Positions 8,768-18,232 of a stretch of 64,000 nt of DNA are shown here, piece after piece. Location of the stretch: positions 1 through 64,000 of the forward strand of contig CABZOF010000003.1 of NCBI GenBank assembly GCA_902527215.1, given 5' to 3'. This DNA comes from an uncultured Pelagibacteraceae bacterium (GTDB taxonomy: Bacteria; Pseudomonadota; Alphaproteobacteria; Pelagibacterales; Pelagibacteraceae). A program made the position numbers and the translations under genes. The notes below the pieces were generated by a model. The model was not told the DNA's origin and did not search any database. It worked only from the letters and a program-made list of their open reading frames with translations. The number at the start of each line of letters is the position of its first letter. The first letter of the stretch is position 1.

Positions 8768-10873
8768 ATGAACACATCAACTGAAACAATAATGTATTAT
8801 ATTATAGCTGCTGGAATATTATCCATTGTTTACGGTTTTATAACAGGAAGAAATATTTTAAATTCAAGCTCAGGTAATGCTAAAATGGTGGAAATCGCAT
8901 CTGCAATTCAGGAGGGTGCTAGAGCATATTTAAATAGACAGTACAAAACTATTACAATTGTTGGCGTTGTAGTTTTAATTGTTATTACGATATTGTTCAG
9001 TCCTTTAGTTGGGTTAGGTTATTTCATTGGAGCTGCATTATCAGGTATTGCGGGTTACGTAGGTATGATTGTATCTGTTCAAGCAAACGTCAGAACTGCA
9101 GAAGCATCAAGAAAAAGTTTAGCAAGTGGTTTATCAATTGCATTTAAATCAGGTGCCGTTACTGGTATGTTAGTAGCTGGATTAGCTTTACTTGCAATAG
9201 CTGTATATTATTATTTTTTAGTAAAAAATGGAGTTGATGAGAGAGAAATAGTTAATGCTTTAGTCGCATTAGGCTTCGGTGCCTCATTAATCTCAATTTT
9301 TGCAAGACTGGGTGGAGGAATTTTTACAAAAGGAGCAGACGTTGGTGCTGATTTAGTAGGCAAGGTGGAAGCTGGTATACCTGAGGACGATCCAAGAAAT
9401 CCAGCTGTCATAGCTGATAATGTTGGTGATAATGTTGGAGATTGTGCTGGTATGGCAGCTGATCTTTTTGAAACTTACGCAGTCACTATTGTTGCAACAA
9501 TGGTTCTCTCATCTATTTTTTTTGTAAATGATTTTAATATGATGATCTATCCTTTAGCAATTGGTGGTGCTTGTATTTTAACATCAATTCTTGGAACTTT
9601 TTTTGTTACTCTTGGTAGTGATAAAAATATTATGAAAGCAATGTATAAAGGATTTGTAATAACAGCTATTAGTTCATTGGTAATACTATTTCCAATAACT
9701 AAGCATGTTATAGGATTTACGACAGAATATGTGGCTAATGGAAAGTCATTCAATGGTTTAAGTCTTTATTACTGTGGTATCATTGGTTTAGTTATAACAG
9801 GATTAATAATTTGGATTACAGAATATTATACTGGGACTGATTACAGACCTGTTAAAAGTGTGGCTCAATCATCAACAACAGGTCATGGTACGAATGTTAT
9901 TCAAGGTTTAGCGGTTTCCATGGAGGCTACAGCTGTTCCAGCATTAATAATTGTTGGCGGTATTTTATGGACTAACCATATAGCAGGCCTTTATGGTATT
10001 GCTATTGCTGTAACTACAATGCTGGCACTAGCTGGTATGGTTGTTGCTTTAGATGCCTATGGACCAGTTACAGATAATGCTGGTGGTATAGCCGAAATGT
10101 CAAATCTTCCTAAAAATGTTCGTAAAACGACAGATGCTCTCGATGCTGTTGGAAATACAACTAAAGCTGTAACTAAAGGTTATGCAATAGGTTCTGCAGG
10201 TCTTGGTGCATTGGTTCTATTTGCGGCATACACAGAAGATATTAAACATTTTTCGAAAGTTGCAGGGTCTAATTTAGAGGGTATAGCTGTAACTTTTGAT
10301 TTGTCTAATCCATACGTAGTTGTCGGACTTCTTATTGGCGGTATGCTTCCTTATCTATTTGGATCAATGGGTATGCAAGCAGTAGGTAGAGCAGGTGGTG
10401 CCGTTGTTATTGAAGTAAGAAGACAATTTAAAAAAATACCTGGAATTATGAAAAGAAAAGCTAAACCTGATTATGGTAAACTCGTTGATTTATTAACAAG
10501 AGCTGCGATCAAAGAAATGATAATCCCATCATTATTACCTATTTTATCCCCTATTGTTTTATACTTGGTAATTTATTTTATAGGAGGACAGGTTGCAGCA
10601 TTATCATCGCTAGGTGCAATGTTATTAGGTGTTATAATCACAGGACTTTTCGTTGCAGTTTCAATGACAGCAGGTGGTGGAGCATGGGATAATGCAAAAA
10701 AATACATTGAGGATGGAAAATTTGGCGGGAAAGGTTCTGAAGCTCATAAAGCAGCAGTAACCGGTGATACTGTTGGTGATCCATATAAAGATACTGCAGG
10801 ACCCGCAGTAAATCCAATGATAAAAATTACAAATATTGTAGCGTTATTACTTTTGGCTGTGATTGCTGGTTAA
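8768..10873 (+). CDS. hppA: membrane-bound H+-translocating pyrophosphatase (K+-independent type)
   Basis: HppA hydrolyses pyrophosphate and pumps protons across the inner membrane, saving energy in an oligotroph. The 701-aa protein has about 16 membrane segments. Catalytic loops are [45 protein letters not shown] and the C-terminal [21 protein letters not shown]. The segment [16 protein letters not shown] has Lys at the position that separates potassium-independent enzymes (K) from potassium-dependent ones (A), so I infer an H+-PPase that needs no K+. AAAGGA at 8758-8763 is a good ribosome site for the ATG at 8768. The gene has richer codon and base composition than its neighbours, consistent with high expression. 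Confidence 0.97.
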   Translation: MNTSTETIMYYIIAAGILSIVYGFITGRNILNSSSGNAKMVEIASAIQEGARAYLNRQYKTITIVGVVVLIVITILFSPLVGLGYFIGAALSGIAGYVGMIVSVQANVRTAEASRKSLASGLSIAFKSGAVTGMLVAGLALLAIAVYYYFLVKNGVDEREIVNALVALGFGASLISIFARLGGGIFTKGADVGADLVGKVEAGIPEDDPRNPAVIADNVGDNVGDCAGMAADLFETYAVTIVATMVLSSIFFVNDFNMMIYPLAIGGACILTSILGTFFVTLGSDKNIMKAMYKGFVITAISSLVILFPITKHVIGFTTEYVANGKSFNGLSLYYCGIIGLVITGLIIWITEYYTGTDYRPVKSVAQSSTTGHGTNVIQGLAVSMEATAVPALIIVGGILWTNHIAGLYGIAIAVTTMLALAGMVVALDAYGPVTDNAGGIAEMSNLPKNVRKTTDALDAVGNTTKAVTKGYAIGSAGLGALVLFAAYTEDIKHFSKVAGSNLEGIAVTFDLSNPYVVVGLLIGGMLPYLFGSMGMQAVGRAGGAVVIEVRRQFKKIPGIMKRKAKPDYGKLVDLLTRAAIKEMIIPSLLPILSPIVLYLVIYFIGGQVAALSSLGAMLLGVIITGLFVAVSMTAGGGAWDNAKKYIEDGKFGGKGSEAHKAAVTGDTVGDPYKDTAGPAVNPMIKITNIVALLLLAVIAG

Positions 10874-11839
10874 ATTTAAATTTAAATACTTTTGATACAT
10901 TTTATCCCATAAATCTTTCCAATTATCTTCTACATCAGGAACGTGTCTTGAAATATGATAGGCTAATGAACCAACAGGCGCTATACAACAATTTTTTTTA
11001 TATATTTCATGCAAAGGTTTTTCAAAAGGATCATTTATTTTCTCTCCAACTAATCTAATATTTTTTTTATTTTTATCAAAGATATCTTTTGAAAACATTA
11101 TAGTTAACAATGTTTCACCAACGTATCTCCATTTATAATTTTTACCAATAAATAAAGACGTAGAATAAAGCGCATCATAATAAAATGGATAATCTGATGG
11201 ACAAATTAATATATCTTTTTCTAAAAGACTGGATATTCTTGAATAAGTTATTAGCATTTCTTCAATACTGTGCTTTTCAAATAGATAATCATCCTCAATA
11301 AAAAAAATTATATCCTCAGAATTTTGAGCCTGGTCACAACATTCTAAGTAAGAACCTCTGTTGCCTTTAATTTTGGAAATATATTTTTTAATAACAATTT
11401 TATCATGTGTTAATATTTTTGAGATTTGATCGTCAAAAATATTATCAGAATTATCAGCAATTAAATGAATGCATACATCTATGTTTAAATTTAAAAACAT
11501 ATTTTCAATAGATTTTTTGAGACTAAGTAGACTTACAGAAATCAAAGTTCTTTTGTCAATATTTTGTATAATACGCTCTGTGTTTTTAGATGCATTCCAT
11601 AATTTGCTATTAGGTGAATATCTATAAAAAATATCTAATTTTTTTATTTTTCTCTTTAAGTCTAGATAGCCTCTGGAAAAAATAAAAGATTTATCGTTAA
11701 ATTTAATAAAGTTTTTGTGATTATTCTCATCCTCGGGATTAATATTATTTAATGTTTCCTTATCATATGCGTAAACATTTAATAATTTAAGTAAAATTCT
11801 TTTGATTTTTGATTGTTTTAATAACTTTCTTTTAAACAT
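10847..11839 (-). CDS. glycosyltransferase-like protein (GT-A type), island left edge
   Basis: A 330-residue protein with a family 2-like core: alternating strand/helix pattern from [17 protein letters not shown], a DxD-like metal motif in [20 protein letters not shown], and an acceptor-region stretch with [14 protein letters not shown]. No membrane segment is seen. It probably adds a sugar to the surface polysaccharide assembled by the genes that follow, though the donor cannot be told. It runs towards hppA and overlaps its last 27 bases tail to tail. This marks the left border of the polysaccharide island and is consistent with insertion right up to the hppA end. The very AT-rich codon use resembles the other island genes. 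Confidence 0.6.
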   Translation of the reverse strand: MFKRKLLKQSKIKRILLKLLNVYAYDKETLNNINPEDENNHKNFIKFNDKSFIFSRGYLDLKRKIKKLDIFYRYSPNSKLWNASKNTERIIQNIDKRTLISVSLLSLKKSIENMFLNLNIDVCIHLIADNSDNIFDDQISKILTHDKIVIKKYISKIKGNRGSYLECCDQAQNSEDIIFFIEDDYLFEKHSIEEMLITYSRISSLLEKDILICPSDYPFYYDALYSTSLFIGKNYKWRYVGETLLTIMFSKDIFDKNKKNIRLVGEKINDPFEKPLHEIYKKNCCIAPVGSLAYHISRHVPDVEDNWKDLWDKMYQKYLNLNLTSNHSQK

Positions 11840-11866
11840 GAAGATTAAAATGTAAAATAAATATTT

Positions 11867-12130
11867 ATGAAGTTTTATGTATATTTAATTTGTACAAAAA
11901 ACAATAATAATCGACTTATTTCATATGTAGGTTATACAAATGATTTAAAGAAAAGAATTTATCTTCACAATAATTCAAAAGGAGCTAAATTTACAAAAGG
12001 TAAAAAATGGAGATTACTTTTCAAAAAAGAATTTTCATTAAAAAAAGAAGCTATGAAATATGAATATAAATTAAAGAAGGATAAATTAACTAGATCTAAA
12101 ATTAAGAAAAAATACTTAGTAAATGAATAG
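11867..12130 (+). CDS. GIY-YIG domain protein
   Basis: An 87-residue single-domain protein with the GIY-YIG nuclease fold signature: FYVYLI (GIY position), SYVGYTNDLKKRIYLHN (YIG, followed by the Arg of the active site), KGAKFTKGKKW and the terminal KEAMKYEYKLKK helix with its metal-binding Glu. Stand-alone proteins of this size (the YhbQ/UPF0213 group) are common, and their role is poorly known. It sits inside the polysaccharide island and overlaps the next glycosyltransferase by 8 bp. It could be a resident nuclease of the island or a carried passenger. Confidence 0.85.
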   Translation: MKFYVYLICTKNNNNRLISYVGYTNDLKKRIYLHNNSKGAKFTKGKKWRLLFKKEFSLKKEAMKYEYKLKKDKLTRSKIKKKYLVNE

Positions 12131-13163
12131 AGTTAAAATTTTACATATTACTGATTTACATTTTCGACATAATGGAAGATTATTTTATTCTACAGGTAAA
12201 AAATTAAATAATGGACTAATCTTAAATGGTCATAATGTACTAAATGTTTCTGACAGAGATTTAACATATCAAAAAAAAAATATTTTTGATATTGGCTCTA
12301 AAAGATTTTTATTAGACAATATCAGAAATAATATTGAAAATTTCAAACCAGACATGATTCTACTAGGGCATGTAGATAGACTTGATTACGAAGGTTTTAT
12401 CAAACTAAAAGAAAGATATAATTCTATAAGGTTTGCACAATGGTTTCTAGATCCACTAAATAAAGAAGGTCCAGATTATGAAAAAAATAAAAATAGATTT
12501 TTTCTTAAATATCAATTTTGTGATACAAATTTCGTAACAACGTCGGTTGACAAACTAGACTTTGCAGACGAAAAAAAAACTTTTTTTATTCCCAATCCAA
12601 TAGATCCATCTATAGATATTTATAAAAATTATTTAAATGATAAGAAAATTGATATGTTTATTGCAATTAGTCATGGACAACATCGTGGAATACTTAAGAG
12701 AGATTTTATAGATGATAGGGTAAAGGTTATAGAAAGACTTACTAAAAAGGTATCATACAATATTTTTGGTTATAAGAATAACCCTGTTTGGGGACAATCA
12801 TTTTTTGATGAACTTAGAAAATGTTCAATGGCGGTAAATCTAAGTAGAGGTAAACCAATCAAACATTATTCAAGTGATAGAATTGCATCACTTCTTGGAA
12901 ATGGATTGCTTACCTTTATTCACAGTGACTACAATTATCAAGATTTTTTTAATAAAGACGAAATTGTGACTTATAAAAATATCAGTCATTTGAATTCTAA
13001 AGTTTTGTTTTTCAAAAAAAATAAAAAATTGATAAAAAAAATTGCATTTAATGGACATAAAAAAAGTCATAAAATTTTTAATAATAAGTTAATAAGTAAT
13101 TTTATAGTTAAAAAAACTATGAATATTAATCAAATAAACAAAGAAAAGTGGATGGATGCTTAA
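12123..13163 (+). CDS. glycosyltransferase, CgeB/GT4-like
   Basis: A 346-residue protein with two Rossmann-like halves. The N-terminus reads VKILHITDLHFRHNGRLFYS with GLILNGHNV, the form of GT-B enzymes of the CgeB type. The second half carries IFGYKNNPVWG, a MAVNLSRGKPIKHYSSDRIASLLGNGLLTF segment (family NLSRGxP..LYSSDR..E.MG.G..vl) and a HSDYNYQDFF loop. It likely transfers a sugar from a nucleotide donor in surface polysaccharide assembly. It overlaps both neighbours by 8 bp, so the island genes are translationally coupled. Confidence 0.72.
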   Translation: MNRVKILHITDLHFRHNGRLFYSTGKKLNNGLILNGHNVLNVSDRDLTYQKKNIFDIGSKRFLLDNIRNNIENFKPDMILLGHVDRLDYEGFIKLKERYNSIRFAQWFLDPLNKEGPDYEKNKNRFFLKYQFCDTNFVTTSVDKLDFADEKKTFFIPNPIDPSIDIYKNYLNDKKIDMFIAISHGQHRGILKRDFIDDRVKVIERLTKKVSYNIFGYKNNPVWGQSFFDELRKCSMAVNLSRGKPIKHYSSDRIASLLGNGLLTFIHSDYNYQDFFNKDEIVTYKNISHLNSKVLFFKKNKKLIKKIAFNGHKKSHKIFNNKLISNFIVKKTMNINQINKEKWMDA

Positions 13164-14148
13164 ATTTTTAATTTTTCGCACTGATAGAATTGGTGATTTT
13201 ATTTTTTCTAGAATGTTAACAGAGTCAATTAAATTAAAATATCCTAATAGTAGGATTGATTTTGTTTGTTCAGAATATAATTCAAAATATATAAAAAATT
13301 TTAAGGATATAAAAAAAATTTATGTGCTCGATAAATACAATTTAACGATGTTAACAAAGAATTTAATTCAAATTAATAAATCTAACTATGATTATTTAAT
13401 AATTTTAGACGGTAAAAGAAGATCAATTTTTTACTCAATTTTAATGAAAGCAAAAAAAAAATTTGTAATATTAAAAGATTTTAGACCGTCCTTAACGTTA
13501 AAATTATTCTTTGATAAATATTTTGTAAATTCTGAAGCAAATTCACAATTTAATAATTTCAGTGTAATAATAAATTATTTGAATTTAAAGGTACCTGAAA
13601 AAATAAATTATTATAATGATTATAAATTTAAAAATTTAAATGAAAAGCTAAATACTAAGTTCACTCTATTGCATCTTGATGAAAAGTGGTTTGAAGGTTT
13701 CTATCATAATGATTATCAGTATATGAGTTTGAATTTTAAAAATTTTGACTTATTAATTAATTCAATATTTAATAAATTTAAAAAAAGAATTATTTTAACT
13801 ACAGGAAATATTGAAATAGCTGATTTTAATAAGATTATAAAAGCCAACTTTTATAAAAAAAGAAAAAATATCTTCTACTCAAATAAATATAAGGATAACT
13901 TAATTTATATTGAACAAACATCTTTTAGAGATCTTGAAAAGATAGTAAAGAAAAGTTCTTCTATAGTTTGTTGTGAAGGGGCAATAAGTCATGTTTCAAA
14001 TGCATTTAACATAAAAACCATTGCTCTAATTAACAAAATTAGTTTAAAAACTGCAATTTATTGGACAAAACACATGACCAACATAAGGCTTGTCTATCGT
14101 GACAATATTAAATCAATTTGCAGTCAAATTAGTAATGTTAAATTTTAA
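13156..14148 (+). CDS. glycosyltransferase family 9 (heptosyltransferase-like)
   Basis: The 330-aa protein starts with LKFLIFRTDRIGDFIFSRMLTESIK, the N-terminal signature of GT9 enzymes (IxRxDRIGDxxxSxPxxxxxK), and has the matching C-terminal active-site region with SIVCCEGAISHVSNAFNIKTIAL (family xxGxxHxAxALGxPxxxL). GT9 members transfer heptose or related sugars onto LPS core or similar acceptors. The acceptor here is unknown. It has a homologue of the same general family at 18225-19268 in this island. A 28-bp gap separates it from gmd. Confidence 0.78.
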   Translation: MLKFLIFRTDRIGDFIFSRMLTESIKLKYPNSRIDFVCSEYNSKYIKNFKDIKKIYVLDKYNLTMLTKNLIQINKSNYDYLIILDGKRRSIFYSILMKAKKKFVILKDFRPSLTLKLFFDKYFVNSEANSQFNNFSVIINYLNLKVPEKINYYNDYKFKNLNEKLNTKFTLLHLDEKWFEGFYHNDYQYMSLNFKNFDLLINSIFNKFKKRIILTTGNIEIADFNKIIKANFYKKRKNIFYSNKYKDNLIYIEQTSFRDLEKIVKKSSSIVCCEGAISHVSNAFNIKTIALINKISLKTAIYWTKHMTNIRLVYRDNIKSICSQISNVKF

Positions 14149-14176
14149 CTATTAATATATTGTTATAGAAATTTTA

Positions 14177-15217
14177 ATGAAATCAAAAAAAGCACTAATT
14201 TTTGGAATAACAGGACAAGACGGTTCATACTTGGCAGAATTTTTATTAAAAAAAAATTATACTATACATGGTGTAAAAAGAAGGTCCTCAAGTGCAAATA
14301 CTGAAAGAATAGATCATATTTTTGATAGTATTAATTTTAAAAGCAAAAATCTCTACATCCATTATGGTGATATTACTGATAGCTCGAGTACATTAGGATT
14401 AATAAATAAGATAAAGCCTGACGAAATATATAATCTAGCTGCGCAAAGCCATGTAAGAGTATCATTTGATATACCTGAATATACAGCTAATTCAACTGCT
14501 TTAGGTTCTTTAAGAATTTTAGAGGCAATAAAAAATTTAAATCTAAAAAAAACTAAATACTACCAGGCATCAAGTTCTGAAATGTTTGGTAAACAAAAAA
14601 AAAATAAAGCACAAAATGAAAAAACTTCATTTCATCCAATGTCTATTTATGGTGTATCAAAAGTTTTTTCATATCATACAACAGTATATTATAGAGAGGC
14701 TTTTGGACTTTTTGCATCAAATGGAATTTTATTTAATCATGAATCACCACGGAGAGGTCCCACATTTGTTACAAAAAAAATTGTTCAAGGATTAGTAAGA
14801 ATTAAACTTAAAAAACAAATATCACTATCATTGGGTAATTTATATGCGGTTAGAGATTGGGGACATGCCAAAGATTACGTTGAAAGCATGTGGAAAATAT
14901 TACAATATAAAAAACCCGACGATTGGGTAATAGCAACAAATCAAGAAATGACGGTAAAAGAATTTATTAATAAATGTGCAAAAAAGCTAAATATTAGATT
15001 AATTTGGAAATATAAAGGTATTAATGAGATAGGTATTGATAAAAGCACAAACAAAATAATTATAAAAATTGATAAAAAATATTTTAGACCTGGAGAAGTT
15101 GACTTTTTAAAAGGTAATTATTCTAAGGCTCAAAAACTTTTAAAGTGGAAACCAAAGTATAGATCTAACGATTTAATTAATGATATGATTAAATACGAAC
15201 TAGATTTGCATGAGTAA
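14177..15217 (+). CDS. gmd: GDP-mannose 4,6-dehydratase
   Basis: Gmd converts GDP-D-mannose to GDP-4-keto-6-deoxy-D-mannose, the entry to fucose, perosamine, rhamnose and colitose nucleotides. The 346-aa protein has the NADP Rossmann motif GITGQDGSYLAEFLL, VKRRSSSANTERIDH, YNLAAQSHVRVSFD, the catalytic triad segments QASSSEMFG and HPMSIYGVSK (YxxxK), LFNHESPRRGPTFVTKKI, and ADYVE-type NLYAVRDWGHAKDYV. All key residues are present, so it should be active. It overlaps the ColD-like gene by 8 bp, which links the two steps. Confidence 0.95.
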   Translation: MKSKKALIFGITGQDGSYLAEFLLKKNYTIHGVKRRSSSANTERIDHIFDSINFKSKNLYIHYGDITDSSSTLGLINKIKPDEIYNLAAQSHVRVSFDIPEYTANSTALGSLRILEAIKNLNLKKTKYYQASSSEMFGKQKKNKAQNEKTSFHPMSIYGVSKVFSYHTTVYYREAFGLFASNGILFNHESPRRGPTFVTKKIVQGLVRIKLKKQISLSLGNLYAVRDWGHAKDYVESMWKILQYKKPDDWVIATNQEMTVKEFINKCAKKLNIRLIWKYKGINEIGIDKSTNKIIIKIDKKYFRPGEVDFLKGNYSKAQKLLKWKPKYRSNDLINDMIKYELDLHE

Positions 15218-16409
15218 ATATTTTTATCCTTTAGTGGAAAACCCATTTTCAAATGATGATATTAAAAAAGGTATAAAAGTTCTTAAATCAAAACAATTAA
15301 CTTTATCATATGAAACAAGAAGCTTTGAAGAGAATTTTAAGTCGAGAATAAATTCTAAGTACTCACTAATGGTAAATTCTGGTTCATCAGCAAATTTGTT
15401 AGCCCTACAATGTCTTATAAATCCGTATAGAAAGAAAAGATTGAAAAGAGGTGATGAAATATTAATACCTACATTATGCTGGTCAACATCACTATGGCCA
15501 ATTATACAATCAAATTTAAAACCAATTTTTATCGATATAAACTCAGAGACGTTAAATATTGATGAGAGTCAGATTAAAGAGAAAATAAGCAAAAGAACAA
15601 AAGCTATTATGCTGGTTCATGTGTTAGGAAATTCATGTGATATGGATCAAATTATGCAAATTAAAAAAAAATATAATCTTATTTTAATTGAGGATACTTG
15701 TGAATCATTAGGTAGTAAGTATAAAAATAAATATTTAGGAACATTTGGAGAATTTTCATCGTTTTCATTTTATTCGTCACATCAAATTTCCTCTGGAGAA
15801 GGTGGTATGATTTGTTGTAAAGATAAAACAGATTATAATATTATCAAGTCTTTACGTTCACATGGATGGTCTAGAGGCACATCATTTGAAAATAAAATAT
15901 ATAAAAAAAATTTACATTTAGATAAAAGGTTTATTTTTTTTAATTCAGGGTTTAATTTACGACCTACAGAAGTTTCAGCATCAATAGGAAATAATCAATT
16001 TAAAAGAATTGATTCTTTAATTAAAATTAGAACTATAAATAGAAAAAAAATTATTAATAAAATTTCAAAAAATAAATTTTTAAGAAAAAAAATTGATTTT
16101 TACAAAGAAAATAAATTTGTTTCACCATCATGGTTTGGACTTTCTGTTAAAATTTTAGAAACCAAAAAAAACATTAAAAAAAAAATATTAAAAAAATTAG
16201 AAAAAAATGGAATAGAGACTAGACCAATAATAAGTGGCAATTTTGCTAAACAACCAGCAGCTATAAAATATGGTTTTTCTAAAAAAGAAAAATACCCCAA
16301 CACCGATAAAGTATATAATCAAAGCTTTTTTATTGGTCTACCATCCAGAAAAATTAATAATAATTATTTAACAAAGATAGTTTCTGCTTTTGAAAAATCG
16401 TTCAAATAA
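15210..16409 (+). CDS. colD: GDP-4-keto-6-deoxy-D-mannose 3-dehydratase, ColD-like (His in place of PLP lysine)
   Basis: A DegT/DnrJ/EryC1 fold protein of 399 aa, close to the 388 aa of E. coli ColD. The segment SFSFYSSHQISSGEGGM places His191 where aminotransferases of this fold carry the PLP lysine. ColD and related 3-dehydratases have exactly this replacement and use PMP plus glutamate to remove the C3 hydroxyl. Other ColD-like stretches are NSGSSANLLALQ, RGDEILIPTLCWSTS, EDTCESLGS, RSHGWSRG, FNLRPTEVSASIGNNQ, PSWFGLS and GIETRPIISGNFAKQ. The Fe-S cysteines of the CDP-dependent RfbH/E1 type are not apparent. Upstream gmd makes its substrate and the SDR downstream could finish the sugar. 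Confidence 0.85.
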   Translation: MSKYFYPLVENPFSNDDIKKGIKVLKSKQLTLSYETRSFEENFKSRINSKYSLMVNSGSSANLLALQCLINPYRKKRLKRGDEILIPTLCWSTSLWPIIQSNLKPIFIDINSETLNIDESQIKEKISKRTKAIMLVHVLGNSCDMDQIMQIKKKYNLILIEDTCESLGSKYKNKYLGTFGEFSSFSFYSSHQISSGEGGMICCKDKTDYNIIKSLRSHGWSRGTSFENKIYKKNLHLDKRFIFFNSGFNLRPTEVSASIGNNQFKRIDSLIKIRTINRKKIINKISKNKFLRKKIDFYKENKFVSPSWFGLSVKILETKKNIKKKILKKLEKNGIETRPIISGNFAKQPAAIKYGFSKKEKYPNTDKVYNQSFFIGLPSRKINNNYLTKIVSAFEKSFK

Positions 16410-17229
16410 TAAATTGGTAGTAGGATGCTTAGGCACGAAAAGTAACCTAGCAAAAATGTTTATAAAACAATACAAAGAAAAAGTTATTTTTAAACAATAT
16501 AATGGGAACATTGTAAATCATAAATTAGTCAAAGATTGGTTAATCAAAAATAAAAATATTAATATTTTAATAAACTTTGCTGCAATAACCTCAGTGAAAA
16601 AATGTGAAAGAAATAGAATGAGAGCTTTAGAAGTAAATTGTACATCTGTAATAAAAATACTAAAAACCCTAAATACAATTAAAATGTTTAATTTTGAGTA
16701 TTTTTTAGCAATCTCTTCAAGTCATGTTTTTAAAAAATCTTTTATCAAATTAAAAGAAAACTCTTTAAAAAAACCTGCAAATTATTATGGATTTTCGAAA
16801 CTTTCTTTGGAAAAATATATATTAAAAAATTATAAAAAGTTTTTTTTCAAAATAGGAATTGCTCGCATTTTTAATTATTATAATAAAAAATCAAAGGGTT
16901 TTTTTATAAATGATGCAATAAAAAAATTTAATAAAAAAAATAAAATAGTTAAGTTTCAAAATATCAATACATATAGAGATTATATATCAGTAAAGGATAT
17001 AAATTCAGCACTCTATAATATGATTAATAGAAAATTGATTCATGATTTTAATATTTGTTCGGGGAAAAAAGTTTTTTTGCCCAATATCATTAGAAAAATA
17101 AACATGAAATACAAAGATAAGGTTATTGTTATTACAAATAAAAGAGTTGCAGATTTAGTTGGCTCTAATATTAAATTAAAAAAAAGAGGATGGAGATTAA
17201 GCAATTATAATGTAATAAATGAATTATAA
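16390..17229 (+). CDS. SDR-family nucleotide-sugar reductase/epimerase, possible GDP-colitose synthase
   Basis: An extended short-chain dehydrogenase of about 279 aa. It begins VVGCLGTKSNLAKMFI (dinucleotide-binding loop, GxxGxxxx form), has NILINFAAITSVKKCERN, the Ser of LAISSSHVF and the YYGFSK motif (YxxxK), followed by ARIFNYY and a TYRDYISVKDI segment typical of RmlD/fucose-synthase-like enzymes. In the colitose pathway ColC epimerises C5 and reduces C4 of the ColD product, and this gene lies exactly where ColC would. The substrate remains an inference. Its start is TTG 16390, overlapping colD by 20 bp; TTG 16414, just before VVGCLG, is equally possible. Confidence 0.68.
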   Translation: MKNRSNNKLVVGCLGTKSNLAKMFIKQYKEKVIFKQYNGNIVNHKLVKDWLIKNKNINILINFAAITSVKKCERNRMRALEVNCTSVIKILKTLNTIKMFNFEYFLAISSSHVFKKSFIKLKENSLKKPANYYGFSKLSLEKYILKNYKKFFFKIGIARIFNYYNKKSKGFFINDAIKKFNKKNKIVKFQNINTYRDYISVKDINSALYNMINRKLIHDFNICSGKKVFLPNIIRKINMKYKDKVIVITNKRVADLVGSNIKLKKRGWRLSNYNVINEL

Positions 17230-18232
17230 ACAAAAAAAAATTATAATCATTGATAATTCAAATTTATCTTATACTGGTGAAGATATTGATGGTAAAATTG
17301 TTCGTGGAACAGAGGCTTCATTAATTCTTCTTGCTGAACAATTTTCAAGGATGCATCTAAATGTAGACTTTTGCAATAGTGTAGCATCCGAAAAGAAAAT
17401 AAATGGTGTAAATTATTTCAATAAAAATAAAATAAGTAAAAAAATAATATATGATCTTGCTATAGTAATTTCAGATGCGAATGAATTTAATAGAGTTAAT
17501 TCAATTAAAAAGGCTGTTTTTTCAAATAGCAACCAACCTTTAGAGAAGTTTTTAAGAAAGAAACAATTATTTCCATATTTAAAGTATAAGCCTACCATAA
17601 TAACATTGTGCGATTATCAATTTAAAAAAAGATCTTTTCTTACATCGTTCTATGGAAAAAAAACTATTCCTATTACAGTAGATCCTAAATTTTTGAGTGT
17701 TGAAATTGATGAAAAAAAAGTTCCCGAAAAGAAAGTAGTTTACAATATTAGATCTAACCGAAATTTAGATAAGTTAATAGAAATTTGGTGTGAAAAAATT
17801 TTTCCTTTTAATAATGAATTTAAACTTTATATCACACCAGGATTAATTAATTATAGCAACAGTCATAGAAAAAATAATATTTTTCTTAGATCTATAGGTA
17901 CTAGACAAGAAATGATTGATGAATTAAAAAATTATCGAGCACTAACATATCTAGGTCATAAATCGGATATTTTCACTCTTACTGCTGAAGAAGCTATTAA
18001 ATTGTGTTTGCCTGTAATTACTTTTGGAATTGGTTCATTAGATGAAAGAGTTACACATATGGAAACTGGATTTATAGCCAAAAATGATCAAGAATTTGCA
18101 GATTATACTATTAAGCTACTTAATGATGATTTGTTTTACTTGAATATGAAACTAAAAATGAAAATGAGACGTAGAGATAATAATTGGGAGATTATTGCAA
18201 ATGAATGGTTAAATTTTTTTTTTAATGAGTAA
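17219..18232 (+). CDS. glycosyltransferase family 4-like
   Basis: A 337-residue GT-B type protein. The N-terminus KIIIIDNSNLSYTGEDIDGKIVRGTEASLILLAEQFSR has the donor-domain pattern with a GTE-x-ALL-like helix. The C-terminal half has VVYNIRSNRNLDKLIEIW, GTRQEMIDELKNYRALTYLGHKSDIFTLTAEEAIKLCLPVITFGIGSLDERVTHMETGFI, the classic GT4 region with E-x7-E, G and ETG(F/L). It should transfer a sugar in the surface glycan pathway. It overlaps the genes on both sides by 8-11 bp. Confidence 0.78.
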   Translation: MNYKQKKIIIIDNSNLSYTGEDIDGKIVRGTEASLILLAEQFSRMHLNVDFCNSVASEKKINGVNYFNKNKISKKIIYDLAIVISDANEFNRVNSIKKAVFSNSNQPLEKFLRKKQLFPYLKYKPTIITLCDYQFKKRSFLTSFYGKKTIPITVDPKFLSVEIDEKKVPEKKVVYNIRSNRNLDKLIEIWCEKIFPFNNEFKLYITPGLINYSNSHRKNNIFLRSIGTRQEMIDELKNYRALTYLGHKSDIFTLTAEEAIKLCLPVITFGIGSLDERVTHMETGFIAKNDQEFADYTIKLLNDDLFYLNMKLKMKMRRRDNNWEIIANEWLNFFFNE

